From positions 1-36,412 of the forward strand of contig JACCYJ010000230.1 in the NCBI GenBank assembly GCA_013696555.1: a DNA stretch of 36,412 bases. Direction: 5' to 3'. The notes beneath the pieces are model-generated. The model saw nothing but the letters and a program-made list of their open reading frames with translations. It searched no databases and was not told where the DNA came from. Shown here one piece after another: positions 8,875-18,400 of this stretch (positions are counted from its first letter, which is position 1; each line of letters opens with the position of its first letter). Position numbers and translations under genes: made by a program. This stretch comes from Nocardioidaceae bacterium. GTDB lineage: Bacteria; Actinomycetota; Actinomycetes; Propionibacteriales; Nocardioidaceae.

Positions 8875-10619
8875 CCCCCTCGCGGCACGCCCGCCGTACC
8901 GCCTTCCGGATGCGGATCTGCCTGCTCGCCATCGCCTTCGTCCTTTCCCTGTTTGCCGCCCGCCTCTTTCAGCTGCAGGGGTTGGACGGCAACGCCTACG
9001 CGTCGATGGCGACCGCTGAGGGTTCCGCATCGGTCCCGCTGCACGCGTCGCGGGGGGCGATTCTCGACCGGTTCGGTTCCGAGCTGGCTTCGACCATCGA
9101 CGCGGTGGCATTGACCGCTGACCCCATGATGACCAGCGCGAAGGCACCCGAAGTGGCCGCCATCCTCACCCGGCATCTGCACCTCGATTACTTCGCGACG
9201 GTTGCGAAGCTTCGCAGGCCCGAGTCCCGGTTCGTCTATCTGGAGCGGCGGGTCCCCACCTGGCGGGCGAACGCGGTCATGGCCGACCTCGAGGCCGCGC
9301 GGTTGCCCGGAGTCTTCACCGAGCGCGACCCCCTTCGCACCTACCCGGGAGACGAGATCGCCGCCAATGTGGTCGGCCTTGTCGGAGCTAACGGCACCGG
9401 CCTCGCCGGCCTCGAGCAGCAGTACGACGAGCAGCTCTCCGGGGTCGATGGCCTGGCCACGTACATCGTGTCCCCAGCCGGCGAACGCATCCCGCTCGCC
9501 GATACCAGCGTCCAGCAGCCGCAGCCCGGAGTCGCCGTCCAGACGACGATCGACCGTGACGTGCAGTGGTATACCGACCGTCGGTTGCACGAGGCCGTCG
9601 TCGACACCAGGTCGGACTGGGGGGCGGTCATCAGCCTCGATGTCCGGACGGGCCAGATCGTCCAGTTCTCGCAGTACCCGACATTCGATCCGAACGTGTC
9701 CGCCAAGCGGGACATCGACAAGCTGTCGGCCCGTGGCGTGCAGAACGTGTACGAGCCCGGCAGTGTGGAGAAGATCCTCACGTTCGCTGCCCTGTCCGAT
9801 GCCGGGAAGGTCACGCCGCGAACGAGGATGAAGGTCCCCGGGGCATTGTGGATCGACGGCCACGAGGTCAACGACGACTGGTCTCACGGCATGATCCGGT
9901 TGACGGCGACCGGCGTACTGGCGAAGTCGTCGAACCTCGGCACCGTCTTGGCTTCTCGTCGTCTCTCCGATGAGATGTTGTACGACTACCTGCGCAGCTT
10001 CGGCCTGGGTGACGTCACTGGGATCGGGCTTCCTGGTGAGTCCCGGGGGTTGTTGCCCGAGCCGTCCATCTGGGCCGACATCAACCACGCCACCATTGCG
10101 TTCGGCCAGGGACTTTCGGTGACCGTCGCGCAGATGGCGGCAGCGGTGGCGGCGGTGGCCAACGGCGGAACGTACGTCCAGCCGTCGCTGGTCTCCGGCT
10201 TCGTCGAGGCCGACGGCTCGGTCACACCCGCTCCGGAGCCGGCATCGCACCGGGTCGTCAGCGAACGCGCGGCGCGCCAGGTGTCACAGATGCTGGAAGC
10301 AGTCATCCTCGACGGCGGAACCGCGCCGTTGGCTGCCATCCCCGGCTACCGGGTCGCGGGCAAGACCGGAACGGCCCAGCGAGTCAATCCGGAGAGCGGC
10401 CGCTACGTCGCGGGGCAGCGGACGATCTCCTTCGCCGGTTTCGCACCCGCCGACGACCCGCGATTCATGACGTACGTGGTTCTCGACAATCCCAAGGACG
10501 GCAGCTTCGGCGGTACCGCGGCCGCTCCGGTGTTCCAAGACGTGATGTCGATGCTGCTGCAGCGGTACGCGGTGGCCCCGACGGGAACCAAGCAGCCCAG
10601 CAGGGCCTTGGAATGGTGA
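8871..10619 (+). CDS. ftsI: Division-specific transpeptidase FtsI (PBP3, class B PBP)
   Basis: A 582-residue class B penicillin-binding protein that crosslinks septal peptidoglycan. One N-terminal membrane anchor (ICLLAIAFVLSLFAARLF) is followed by the PBP dimerisation domain with SRGAILDRFGSELA, then the transpeptidase domain. The active serine is in YEPGSVEKIL (SxxK, about S298), SxN is KSSNLG, and KTG is in VAGKTGTAQR (about K498). The closing GGTAAAPVFQDV is typical. The start ATG overlaps ftsL (ATGA). All catalytic motifs are intact; it pairs with FtsW encoded in the same cluster. There is a 31-bp gap to murE, one of the few non-overlapping junctions here. Confidence 0.96.
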   Translation: MTPSRHARRTAFRMRICLLAIAFVLSLFAARLFQLQGLDGNAYASMATAEGSASVPLHASRGAILDRFGSELASTIDAVALTADPMMTSAKAPEVAAILTRHLHLDYFATVAKLRRPESRFVYLERRVPTWRANAVMADLEAARLPGVFTERDPLRTYPGDEIAANVVGLVGANGTGLAGLEQQYDEQLSGVDGLATYIVSPAGERIPLADTSVQQPQPGVAVQTTIDRDVQWYTDRRLHEAVVDTRSDWGAVISLDVRTGQIVQFSQYPTFDPNVSAKRDIDKLSARGVQNVYEPGSVEKILTFAALSDAGKVTPRTRMKVPGALWIDGHEVNDDWSHGMIRLTATGVLAKSSNLGTVLASRRLSDEMLYDYLRSFGLGDVTGIGLPGESRGLLPEPSIWADINHATIAFGQGLSVTVAQMAAAVAAVANGGTYVQPSLVSGFVEADGSVTPAPEPASHRVVSERAARQVSQMLEAVILDGGTAPLAAIPGYRVAGKTGTAQRVNPESGRYVAGQRTISFAGFAPADDPRFMTYVVLDNPKDGSFGGTAAAPVFQDVMSMLLQRYAVAPTGTKQPSRALEW

Positions 10620-10650
10620 GCGTCGGTAATCTCACCCGGTGCCTGGCGGT

Positions 10651-12183
10651 ATGACCGATGTGTCGTCCACGGGAGCGCCGCGTCCCTCCGCTGTGGCCCC
10701 CGTGGCAGTGGCGCGGATCGCGGCACAACTCGGCCTCGCCGATCCCGGCCCGCCGACAGCCGATCCGGTGAGGGGGGTAAGCCTCGCCTCGACGAGGGTC
10801 GCACCGGGTGACCTGTACGCGGCGCTTCCCGGCGCCCGAACCCACGGTGCGCGGTTCAGCACCCAAGCGGTCGATGGTGGCGCGGTCGCCGTGCTCACCG
10901 ACCCAGAGGGCGGCTCGCTTGCAAGCGCCGGTGGCGTGCCGGTGCTCGTGGTCAACGACCCGCGCAGCGTCCTGGGGGACCTGTCGGCGCTCATCTACGG
11001 ACACCCGGCGGATCGACTCGACGTCCTCGCGGTCACGGGCACGCAGGGTAAGACGACGACGACCTCGCTGGCAGTGGCCGGACTCGCCGGCGCCGGCCTT
11101 GCCGGCGGGCTGATCGGTACGATCGGCACCGAGATCGCCGGTGACCGGGTGTCATCGTTCCTGACCACGCCGGAGGCACCCGAGTTGCATGCGCTGTTCG
11201 CGGTCATGCTCGAGCGCGGCATCAAGGCGTGCGCGATGGAGGTCTCGAGCCACGCCCTCGTCCAGAGGCGGGTCGACGGCGTTCGCTTCCGTGTCGCAGC
11301 CTTCCTCAACCTGGGTCGAGACCATCTGGACTACCACGCCGACATGGCGGCCTACTTCGCTGCCAAGGCTTCCCTGTTCACCGTGGCGCGGGCCTCCCGA
11401 GGCCTGGTGAACGTCGACGATCGCTACGGCCGCCGGCTCGTGTCCGAGGCCGAGATCCCCATGGTCACGTTCTCGGCGGCCGGTGCTGAGGCGGATTGGC
11501 GGGCCACTGACATCGTGGCCGGACCAGCCGGGTCGACGTTCACCGTGACGTCACCCGAAGACGGTCGCGGTCGCGTTCAGGTGCCGTTGCCGGGTGCCTT
11601 CAACGTGGCCAACGCGCTGGCTGCGGTCGCCTTGTTGGTCGAGGCGGGCTATGCGTTGGAGCCGGTGATCGCGGGCATCGCGGCCAGTCGTGCCGTCCCG
11701 GGACGCATGGAAACGGTCGACGAAGGCCAGGACTTCGCTGCCCTCGTCGACTACGCCCACAAACCGGATGCCCTGCAGGCTGTCCTCGATGCTCTGCGTC
11801 AGGTCACTCGCGCGCGACTGCTCATCGTCATCGGCGCCGGCGGTGAACGCGACCGGGGCAAGCGTGCGGTGATGGGGGAGATCGCCGCCCGGATGGCGGA
11901 CGTCGTCGTGGTCACCGATGACAACCCGCGCACCGAAGAACCCGGCCAGATCCGGGCGCAACTGCTGTCCGGCGCTCGGGCGAGCGGCGCGGCCGTCGAT
12001 CTGCACGAGGTCGCGGACCGCCGGGCGGCCATCGAGCTGGCCGTGGACCTCGCTCGGGCCGGCGACTGCGTGGTAGTGGCGGGCAAGGGGCACGAGAAGG
12101 GGCAGGAGGTCGCGGGCGTGGTCCACCCGTTGGACGACCGAGAAGTTCTCCGACTGAGCATTCAGCGAGCGGCGGCGCGATGA
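10651..12183 (+). CDS. murE: UDP-MurNAc-tripeptide synthetase MurE
   Basis: A Mur ligase of 510 residues that adds the third amino acid to UDP-MurNAc-L-Ala-D-Glu. The ATP loop is VTGTQGKTTTTSL (about residues 128-140), followed by the central motif EVSSHALVQRRVDG and LNLGRDHLDYH. The C-terminal domain carries DDNPRTEEP: the DNPR box marks diaminopimelate-adding enzymes, as opposed to lysine-adding ones. It does not tell meso- from LL-DAP. The start is ambiguous: ATG 10651 is chosen, while GTG 10639 (four codons longer, as in the ORF track) is possible; neither has a clear ribosome site. Its stop overlaps murF by ATGA. Confidence 0.94.
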   Translation: MTDVSSTGAPRPSAVAPVAVARIAAQLGLADPGPPTADPVRGVSLASTRVAPGDLYAALPGARTHGARFSTQAVDGGAVAVLTDPEGGSLASAGGVPVLVVNDPRSVLGDLSALIYGHPADRLDVLAVTGTQGKTTTTSLAVAGLAGAGLAGGLIGTIGTEIAGDRVSSFLTTPEAPELHALFAVMLERGIKACAMEVSSHALVQRRVDGVRFRVAAFLNLGRDHLDYHADMAAYFAAKASLFTVARASRGLVNVDDRYGRRLVSEAEIPMVTFSAAGAEADWRATDIVAGPAGSTFTVTSPEDGRGRVQVPLPGAFNVANALAAVALLVEAGYALEPVIAGIAASRAVPGRMETVDEGQDFAALVDYAHKPDALQAVLDALRQVTRARLLIVIGAGGERDRGKRAVMGEIAARMADVVVVTDDNPRTEEPGQIRAQLLSGARASGAAVDLHEVADRRAAIELAVDLARAGDCVVVAGKGHEKGQEVAGVVHPLDDREVLRLSIQRAAAR

Positions 12184-13583
12184 TTCCGTTGGCGCTGGCC
12201 GAGATCGCGCAGTGCACGCGTGGCACGGTTCTCGACGCCGACCCGGCCACCCGGGTGAGCGGTGAGGCGACCGTCGACTCCCGTGACGTCGCGCCGCAGG
12301 GACTCTTCGTCGCCGTCAAAGGGGCGCACGCTGACGGCCACGACTACGCCGCTGAGGCGGTAGCGCGCGGCGCGGCCGCCTGCCTGGTGTCTCGGCCGGT
12401 CGGTGTGCCGGCTGTCTTGGTGGCAGACCCGGTCGGCGCGCTTGGTCAGGTCGCTTCGACGGTGCGATCGCAACTGACCGGGTGCACGATCATCGGCATC
12501 ACCGGTTCGCAGGGAAAGACGAGTACGAAAGATCTCCTCCTGCAGCTGCTGTCACACCACGGGGAGACGATCGCGCCGGTCGGCTCGTTCAACAACGAGA
12601 TCGGTGTGCCGTTGACCCTGCTGCGGACGGGCGCCGCCACCCGCCACCTCGTCCTGGAGATGGGCGCCCGGGGTGCCGGTCACATCCGGTACCTGTGCGA
12701 GATCGCCCGGCCGCAGATGGGAGCGGTGCTGAACGTCGGTGTCGCCCACGTCGGCGAGTTCGGCACCGTGGAAGCCACCGGCCGAGCGAAGTCGGAGCTT
12801 CCGGAGGCGCTGCCCGGTGGCGGTACCGCCGTCCTCAACCTCGACGATCCGCTAGTAGCCGCGATGGCCTTTCAGACCCGGGCAACCGTCATTACGTACG
12901 GTGTGCACGAACGGGCCGATCTCCGGATCGAGGCGCTGCGGCTGACGGCAGCCGGCTACCCGTCCTTCGAGCTGACCTACCGAGGTGAGCGAGCGTCCGT
13001 GACGATGCCGCTCATCGGTGAGCACCAGGCGCACAACGGCGCCGCGGCCGCGGCGGTTGCCGTAGCCGTCGGCATGGATCTGACGCAGGTCGCGAGTCTG
13101 CTCGCCTCCGTCGTCGCGACCTCGCGATGGCGAATGGAGCCGCATGAGCGAGCCGACGGCGTGCTGGTGCTCAACGATGCCTACAACGCCAACCCCGACT
13201 CGATGCGAGCCGCGCTGAAGACACTCGCCGCCCTCGCCCGCGGCCGGAGTGGGAGCCGCACGATCGCCGTCCTCGGCGAGATGCTCGAGCTCGGGTCGAG
13301 CTCGTACGAGCAACACGACGCCATCGGACGCCTGGCTGTCCGCCTCGGCATCTGCCGGCTGCTCGTCGTCGGTGAGGGCGCCCGCCCAATTCATCGAGCA
13401 GCCGCCGCCCAGAGCTCCTGGGGCGGCGAGTCAGTGCTGGTGCCAGACGCCGACCGGGCCACCGAATGGCTTCGAGACCGCGTGCGCCCCTCTGATCTAG
13501 TGCTGGTCAAGGCCTCCCGAGCCGTCGGGCTGGAGCGGGTGGCGGCGGCGCTGGTCGACGACGGCACGGTGAATGCCCCGTGA
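12180..13583 (+). CDS. murF: UDP-MurNAc-pentapeptide ligase MurF
   Basis: A 467-residue Mur ligase that adds D-Ala-D-Ala to the UDP-MurNAc tripeptide, completing the cytoplasmic pentapeptide precursor. The N-terminal substrate domain has the motif [18 protein letters not shown], the ATP loop is [15 protein letters not shown] (about residues 106-120), and [12 protein letters not shown] and the C-terminal [15 protein letters not shown] are MurF-specific. ATG 12180 overlaps murE by 4 bp, and its stop overlaps mraY (GTGA). No ddl gene is seen in this window, so the D-Ala-D-Ala supplier lies elsewhere. Confidence 0.96.
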   Translation: MIPLALAEIAQCTRGTVLDADPATRVSGEATVDSRDVAPQGLFVAVKGAHADGHDYAAEAVARGAAACLVSRPVGVPAVLVADPVGALGQVASTVRSQLTGCTIIGITGSQGKTSTKDLLLQLLSHHGETIAPVGSFNNEIGVPLTLLRTGAATRHLVLEMGARGAGHIRYLCEIARPQMGAVLNVGVAHVGEFGTVEATGRAKSELPEALPGGGTAVLNLDDPLVAAMAFQTRATVITYGVHERADLRIEALRLTAAGYPSFELTYRGERASVTMPLIGEHQAHNGAAAAAVAVAVGMDLTQVASLLASVVATSRWRMEPHERADGVLVLNDAYNANPDSMRAALKTLAALARGRSGSRTIAVLGEMLELGSSSYEQHDAIGRLAVRLGICRLLVVGEGARPIHRAAAAQSSWGGESVLVPDADRATEWLRDRVRPSDLVLVKASRAVGLERVAAALVDDGTVNAP

Positions 13584-14644
13584 GGGCGATCCTCCTCGGT
13601 GGCGGTTTGGGACTGCTCGGCACGCTTCTCGGGACCCGGTTCGCCATCTCCGTGCTGGTGTCCAAGGGCTACGGGCAGCTCATCCGCGACGACGGGCCGA
13701 CGTCCCACCACACCAAGCGCGGTACCCCCACCATGGGCGGTCTGGTGATCATGCTGTCGGTCCTGGCCGCGTACGCGTTGGCCAAGCTGATCACCCACTC
13801 ATCCCCCTCGGCGTCGACCCTGCTGTTGTTGTTCCTGTTCACCGGCTTGGGTGTCGTTGGCTTCCTCGACGACTACATCAAGATCTCCAAGCAGCGCAGT
13901 CTCGGGCTGCGCACCAAGACCAAGGCAGCCGGGCAGACGCTGATCGCGTTGGTCTTTGCCTACTCGGCCCTGCGCTTCGAGGACTCGCGTGGGACCACGC
14001 CGATCTCGTCCGCGATCTCGTTCACCCGTGACCTGCCGAACTGGGAGCTGCCGACCGTCCTAGTGCTGGCCTGGGTGCTGATCATGGTCGCTGGTACGAG
14101 CAACGGCGTGAACCTCGCCGACGGCCTCGACGGCCTGGCCACCGGGTCGGCGGCGATGGTCTTCGGCGCCTACACGATCGTGAACATCTGGCAGAACAAC
14201 CAGTTCTGCCAGCTCACTCAGGGGCCGAAGTGCTACGAGGTGCGTGACCCGTTGGACCTTGCCGTGGTGGCCGCGGCGCTGACCGGGGCATGCTTCGGCT
14301 TCTTGTGGTGGAACGCCGCCCCGGCGAAGATCATCTTGGGTGACACCGGGTCGCTGTCCCTCGGCGGCGCCATGGCCGGGTTGGCGCTGATGACCAGGAC
14401 AGAGACGCTGCTGCTCGTCATCGGTGGCCTCTTCGTCGTCATCACGTTGTCGGTGATCGCTCAGGTGGGCTGGTTCAAGGTCACCAACGGCAAGCGGCTG
14501 TTCCGAATGGCCCCGCTCCATCACCACTTCGAGTTGAAGGGGTGGGCCGAGGTCACGATCGTCATCCGCTTCTGGATCATCTGCGGCCTGTGCGTGGCCG
14601 GCGGTCTGGGCGTCTTCTACGCCGAGTGGGTGGTCGGAGCGTGA
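13580..14644 (+). CDS. mraY: Phospho-MurNAc-pentapeptide translocase MraY
   Basis: A 354-residue polytopic membrane enzyme (about ten helices) that transfers phospho-MurNAc-pentapeptide to undecaprenyl phosphate, making lipid I. Signature elements are visible: [11 protein letters not shown] near the N-terminus, the Asp-rich [41 protein letters not shown], and the histidine-rich loop [15 protein letters not shown]. Length and motif order are typical. The GTG start overlaps the murF stop, and murD begins inside its stop (GTGA). Confidence 0.97.
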   Translation: MRAILLGGGLGLLGTLLGTRFAISVLVSKGYGQLIRDDGPTSHHTKRGTPTMGGLVIMLSVLAAYALAKLITHSSPSASTLLLLFLFTGLGVVGFLDDYIKISKQRSLGLRTKTKAAGQTLIALVFAYSALRFEDSRGTTPISSAISFTRDLPNWELPTVLVLAWVLIMVAGTSNGVNLADGLDGLATGSAAMVFGAYTIVNIWQNNQFCQLTQGPKCYEVRDPLDLAVVAAALTGACFGFLWWNAAPAKIILGDTGSLSLGGAMAGLALMTRTETLLLVIGGLFVVITLSVIAQVGWFKVTNGKRLFRMAPLHHHFELKGWAEVTIVIRFWIICGLCVAGGLGVFYAEWVVGA

Positions 14645-16077
14645 AGCTCGCAGGCACCGAGGTCGTCGTCGGCGGCTTCGGGGTCTCCGGCTACGCCGCG
14701 GTCGCTGCCCTAACCCGGATAGGTGCTCGGGTGACCCTCGTCGACGACCGCGACGATCACCCGCCGCAACGAGTGGCGGCGCTGGAAGAACTGGGCGCGC
14801 GGGTACGGCTGGGAGCCGGTGCGACCGCCGCACTCCCGCCGAGCACCGACCTGGTCGTGATCTCACCGGGGTGGCCGCCCCGAACGCCGTTACTCGTCGA
14901 GGCGGCGGCGCAAGCGGTCCCGGTGTGGAGCGAGGTGGAGTTGGGCTGGCGGCTGCGCCGCCCCGGCGCGCCGCCATGGCTGTGTGTCACCGGTACGAAC
15001 GGCAAGACCACCACCGTGCAGATGCTCGCCGCCATCCTGACGGCGGCCGGTCTCCGGGCCGCCGCGGTCGGCAACGTCGGCCGGCCGGTGACAGCCGCCG
15101 TCACGGACCCCGAGCCGCTCGACGTGCTCGCCGTCGAGTTGTCGAGCTTCCAGCTCCACTGGGTTACGTCGTGGTCGCCGCAGGCAGCGGCGCTGCTCAA
15201 CGTCGCGCCCGATCACCTCGACTGGTACGACGGCTCGTTGGCGGCGTACGCGCGGGACAAGGGTCGGGTCTTCGAGCGCGCAGCACGGGCCTGCATCTAC
15301 AACGCCGCCGACGAAACGACCGAGCGTCTTGCCCGCGCCGCCACGGTGGCCGACGGGTGCCGGGTCGTCGGTTTCACCCTGAATGCTCCCGGCGCCGGCA
15401 CCCTGGGAGTGTCCGATGGCGTGCTCGTCGACCGGGCCTTTGCCTCCGGGTCGACGGCCACCGAGCTGGCATCGATGGCCGATATCACGCCGAGTGCACC
15501 GCACAACGTCGCCAACGCCCTGGCGGCGGCAGCCCTCGCCCGAGCTCACGGGGTGCCCGCCACCGCCGTCCGAGACGGGTTGCGGGCTTTCCGGCTCGAC
15601 GCGCACCGTGTCGCCCCGGTGGCAACGCTCGATGAGGTCGAGTACGTCAACGACTCCAAAGCCACCAACCCGCACGCCGCCGAGGCCTCGTTGCTCTCCT
15701 TCCCCTCGGTGGTCTGGGTCGGCGGCGGGCTGGCTAAGGGTGCCGCCTTCGACGAGCTCGTTCGAGCGACCCGCGACCGGCTGCGCGGCGCGGTGCTGAT
15801 AGGGGCCGACCGGCATCGGATCGCCGCAGCGCTTGCTCGACACGCACCTGATGTACCGGTTGTCGAGGTGGACGGCGGCGAGACTGGCACCGTCATGGAC
15901 CGTGTCGTCGATGCGGCCGCGGCGATGTCCCGTCCGGGCGACATCGTCCTGCTGGCTCCCGGATGCGCCTCCCAGGACATGTTCGCCGACTACGGCGCGC
16001 GGGGCGACGCGTTCGCTGCCGCGGTCCAACGACGCGTTGGTCTTGCAGGCCAGGAAGAAAGGAACCGCAGGCGGTGA
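14641..16077 (+). CDS. murD: UDP-MurNAc-L-alanine:D-glutamate ligase MurD
   Basis: A 478-residue Mur ligase adding D-glutamate to UDP-MurNAc-L-Ala. The N-terminal Rossmann-like domain begins [17 protein letters not shown], the ATP loop is [14 protein letters not shown] (about residues 116-129), then LSSFQLHW and APDHLDWYD. The C-terminal domain has [17 protein letters not shown] and [15 protein letters not shown], with [19 protein letters not shown] at the end. The GTG start at 14641 overlaps the mraY stop by 4 bp; the ORF track's 33 extra codons lie inside mraY and are rejected. Its stop overlaps ftsW. Confidence 0.96.
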   Translation: MKLAGTEVVVGGFGVSGYAAVAALTRIGARVTLVDDRDDHPPQRVAALEELGARVRLGAGATAALPPSTDLVVISPGWPPRTPLLVEAAAQAVPVWSEVELGWRLRRPGAPPWLCVTGTNGKTTTVQMLAAILTAAGLRAAAVGNVGRPVTAAVTDPEPLDVLAVELSSFQLHWVTSWSPQAAALLNVAPDHLDWYDGSLAAYARDKGRVFERAARACIYNAADETTERLARAATVADGCRVVGFTLNAPGAGTLGVSDGVLVDRAFASGSTATELASMADITPSAPHNVANALAAAALARAHGVPATAVRDGLRAFRLDAHRVAPVATLDEVEYVNDSKATNPHAAEASLLSFPSVVWVGGGLAKGAAFDELVRATRDRLRGAVLIGADRHRIAAALARHAPDVPVVEVDGGETGTVMDRVVDAAAAMSRPGDIVLLAPGCASQDMFADYGARGDAFAAAVQRRVGLAGQEERNRRR

Positions 16078-17306
16078 GCACAGCGCAGCGCAGCGGCGGC
16101 GTCGCGTGGTTACGGGCCAGCATGGACCGCCCGCTGACGTCGTACCAGCTGGTCATCGGGGTGACCGGATTGCTGCTGTCGCTGGGACTGATCATGGTCT
16201 TGTCCGCCAGCTCGGTGCTGTCCTTCGAGCAGTACGGCACGAGCTATCACGTCTTCGGCAAGCAGGCGCTGTGGGTCGTGGTCGGAGTACCCGTTGCCTG
16301 GCTGACGTCACGCCTGCCGGTCCGGGTCATGCGGTGGCTCGCCTATCCGGCACTGCTCGGCTCGGTCGCCCTCATCGCATTGACCTACGTCCCGGGTGTG
16401 GGAGTCAGCGTCAACGGCAACCGCAACTGGTTGTCCTTCGGCGGGCCTATCACGATCCAGCCCTCCGAGGTCGCCAAGCTCGCCATCGTGTTGTGGGCAG
16501 CGGACCTGTACGCCCGCAAGGAGCGGCTCCTCGGTGACTGGAAGCACCTGCTGATCCCCATGGTGCCGGTCACGGCGCTGGTGACGCTGCTGGTGGTGGG
16601 CCAACGAGATCTCGGGACTGCGCTCGTGCTGTTCACGATCATCCTCGGGATGCTGTGGGTGGTCGGCGCACCGGCCCGGTTATTCGCGGGCGCACTGGTG
16701 GTCGTCGGCGGTCTGGTCGCGTACCTGGCGAGCACCGACGCCGAACGCGTCAAACGAGTGATGTCGTTCCTCGACCCGTTCGCCGACATGCAGGGCGACG
16801 GGTGGCAGGCGGCGCACAGCTTCTTCGCGCTGGCGACCGGACAGTTCTGGGGCGTGGGACTGGGGGCCAGCAGGCAGAAGTGGGGGACGTTGCCGGAGGC
16901 GCACACCGACTTCATCTTCGCCGTCATCGGTGAGGAGCTGGGATTGTTCGGCACGCTGGTCGTGCTGGCGTTGTTCATGTTGTTGGCCTACACCGGGTTC
17001 CGAATTGCCTCGCGGACCCGCGAGCCCTTCGTCCGCTACGCCAGCGCCGGCATCACGGTGTGGCTGCTGGCACAGGCGGTGATCAACTTCGGGATGGTGC
17101 TCGGCTTGCTCCCGGTGATCGGGATCCCGCTGCCGCTCGTCTCCTACGGTGGGTCGGCCCTCCTGCCAACCCTCATCGCGCTCGGGATGCTGCTGGCGTT
17201 CGCCAAGACCGAACCGGGCGCCCGCGCTGCGCTGCGGGCGCGTCGTTCGAACCGGGCGCCATGGCTCCGGAACAGGTCCGGGGACCGCTCCGTCGGCGGA
17301 GGGTGA
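16074..17306 (+). CDS. ftsW: SEDS glycosyltransferase FtsW
   Basis: A 410-residue SEDS-family membrane protein that polymerises septal glycan from lipid II with FtsI as partner. It has about ten helices. Conserved parts include SYHVFGKQALWVVVGVP, GNRNWLSFGGPITIQPSEVAKLA, GQRDLGTALVLF, AHTDFIFAVIGEELGLFG and the terminal PLPLVSYGGSALLPTL. The GTG at 16074 overlaps the murD stop (GTGA) and has AAAGGA upstream; the ORF track extends 37 codons too far. The C-terminus is short and basic (RSNRAPWLRNRSGDRSVGGG), without a long cytoplasmic tail. Confidence 0.96.
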   Translation: MSTAQRSGGVAWLRASMDRPLTSYQLVIGVTGLLLSLGLIMVLSASSVLSFEQYGTSYHVFGKQALWVVVGVPVAWLTSRLPVRVMRWLAYPALLGSVALIALTYVPGVGVSVNGNRNWLSFGGPITIQPSEVAKLAIVLWAADLYARKERLLGDWKHLLIPMVPVTALVTLLVVGQRDLGTALVLFTIILGMLWVVGAPARLFAGALVVVGGLVAYLASTDAERVKRVMSFLDPFADMQGDGWQAAHSFFALATGQFWGVGLGASRQKWGTLPEAHTDFIFAVIGEELGLFGTLVVLALFMLLAYTGFRIASRTREPFVRYASAGITVWLLAQAVINFGMVLGLLPVIGIPLPLVSYGGSALLPTLIALGMLLAFAKTEPGARAALRARRSNRAPWLRNRSGDRSVGGG

Positions 17307-17308
17307 GG

Positions 17309-18400
17309 ATGGTCGTGCGGGTGTTGCTCGCCGGAGGTGGCACCGCGGGGCACGTCTCACCGCTGCTTGCCACCGCGGACGCGGTGCGCAGGATCGAGCG
17401 CGACAGCGCCATCATTTGCCTGGGCACCGAGCGCGGCCCGGAGGTCACCCTGGTCGCGGCGGCAGGCTTTCCGCTCGAGCTGGTGCCGGCGATCCCGATG
17501 CCGCGATCGTTCTCGACCGACCTGGTCCGGCTGCCGGGCCGGGTGCGGGCCGCGGTGAGCGCCGCGATGGAGATTCTGGACCGGATCCGCCCCCATGTGG
17601 TCGTGGGATTCGGCGGCTACGTGGCCGTGCCTGCCTATCTGGCGGCCCGCCGCCGCCGGGTGCCGCTCGTCGTGCATGAGGGCAACGCGCTACCCGGCCT
17701 CGCGAACAGGCTGGGCTCGCGCCTGACGTCCAACGTCGCCACCAGCTTTCCGGCGACTGTCCTGCCGCATGCGACCTGCACCGGCCTGCCCATACGCCGG
17801 CTCATCTCAGGGATGGACCGTTCGGCGCTACGGAGCGCGGCACGCGCGGAGTTCGGCCTCGACGAGCACCGACCGACACTCCTCGTGACCGGTGGCTCGC
17901 AGGGGGCCCGGCGCCTCAACGAGGCCGTGGGCGGGGCGGCCAGCGCCCTGGCGCACTCCGGGGTCCAGGTTCTGCACGTCACCGGGCGCACCAACGAGGT
18001 GGCCGTCCAGCGCAGCCCTGAAGACCCGCCCTACGTCGTGGTGCCGTTCCTGACCCGCATCGACCTGGCGTACGCCGCAGCGGACCTGGTGATCTGTCGT
18101 GCCGGCGCGAACACGGTCACCGAAGTGGCCGTGGTCGGCCTGCCGGCTGTCTTCGTCCCACTGCCCATCGGGAACGGCGAGCAGGCGCTGAACGCCGCGC
18201 CCGTCGTCGAGGCCGGAGGCGGGCTGCTGGTCGAGGATGTCTCGATGACGGCGGCGTGGGTGGCCGCGCAGGTGCCTGGTCTGGTGCACGACCGGGACCG
18301 GCTCGCAGCCATGTCGGCCGTTGCCGCCACGTTGCTTCCCCGGAGCGCGGATGTGGCAGTGGCCCGGATGGCACTTCGAGCTGCTGGGGAGGCAGCGTGA
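17309..18400 (+). CDS. murG: Lipid II synthase MurG
   Basis: A 363-residue GT-B glycosyltransferase that adds GlcNAc to lipid I on the inner face of the membrane. The N-terminal motif is LLAGGGTAGHVSPLLA, the inter-domain region has GFGGYVAVPAYLAAR and HEGNALPGLANRL, and the UDP-GlcNAc domain begins with VTGGSQGARRLNEAV (about residue 192 onward) and includes ICRAGANTVTEVA and PLPIGNGEQALNA. ATG 17309 is chosen because GGAGG sits six bases upstream; GTG 17303 would overlap the ftsW stop by GTGA and add only two residues. Its stop overlaps the murC GTG. Confidence 0.96.
   Translation: MVVRVLLAGGGTAGHVSPLLATADAVRRIERDSAIICLGTERGPEVTLVAAAGFPLELVPAIPMPRSFSTDLVRLPGRVRAAVSAAMEILDRIRPHVVVGFGGYVAVPAYLAARRRRVPLVVHEGNALPGLANRLGSRLTSNVATSFPATVLPHATCTGLPIRRLISGMDRSALRSAARAEFGLDEHRPTLLVTGGSQGARRLNEAVGGAASALAHSGVQVLHVTGRTNEVAVQRSPEDPPYVVVPFLTRIDLAYAAADLVICRAGANTVTEVAVVGLPAVFVPLPIGNGEQALNAAPVVEAGGGLLVEDVSMTAAWVAAQVPGLVHDRDRLAAMSAVAATLLPRSADVAVARMALRAAGEAA

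Noticed and set aside
8826-10250. 474-aa minus-strand ORF opposite ftsI
   Set aside because: Composition is His/Arg/Gly-rich without family motifs, and the opposite frame is a complete FtsI.
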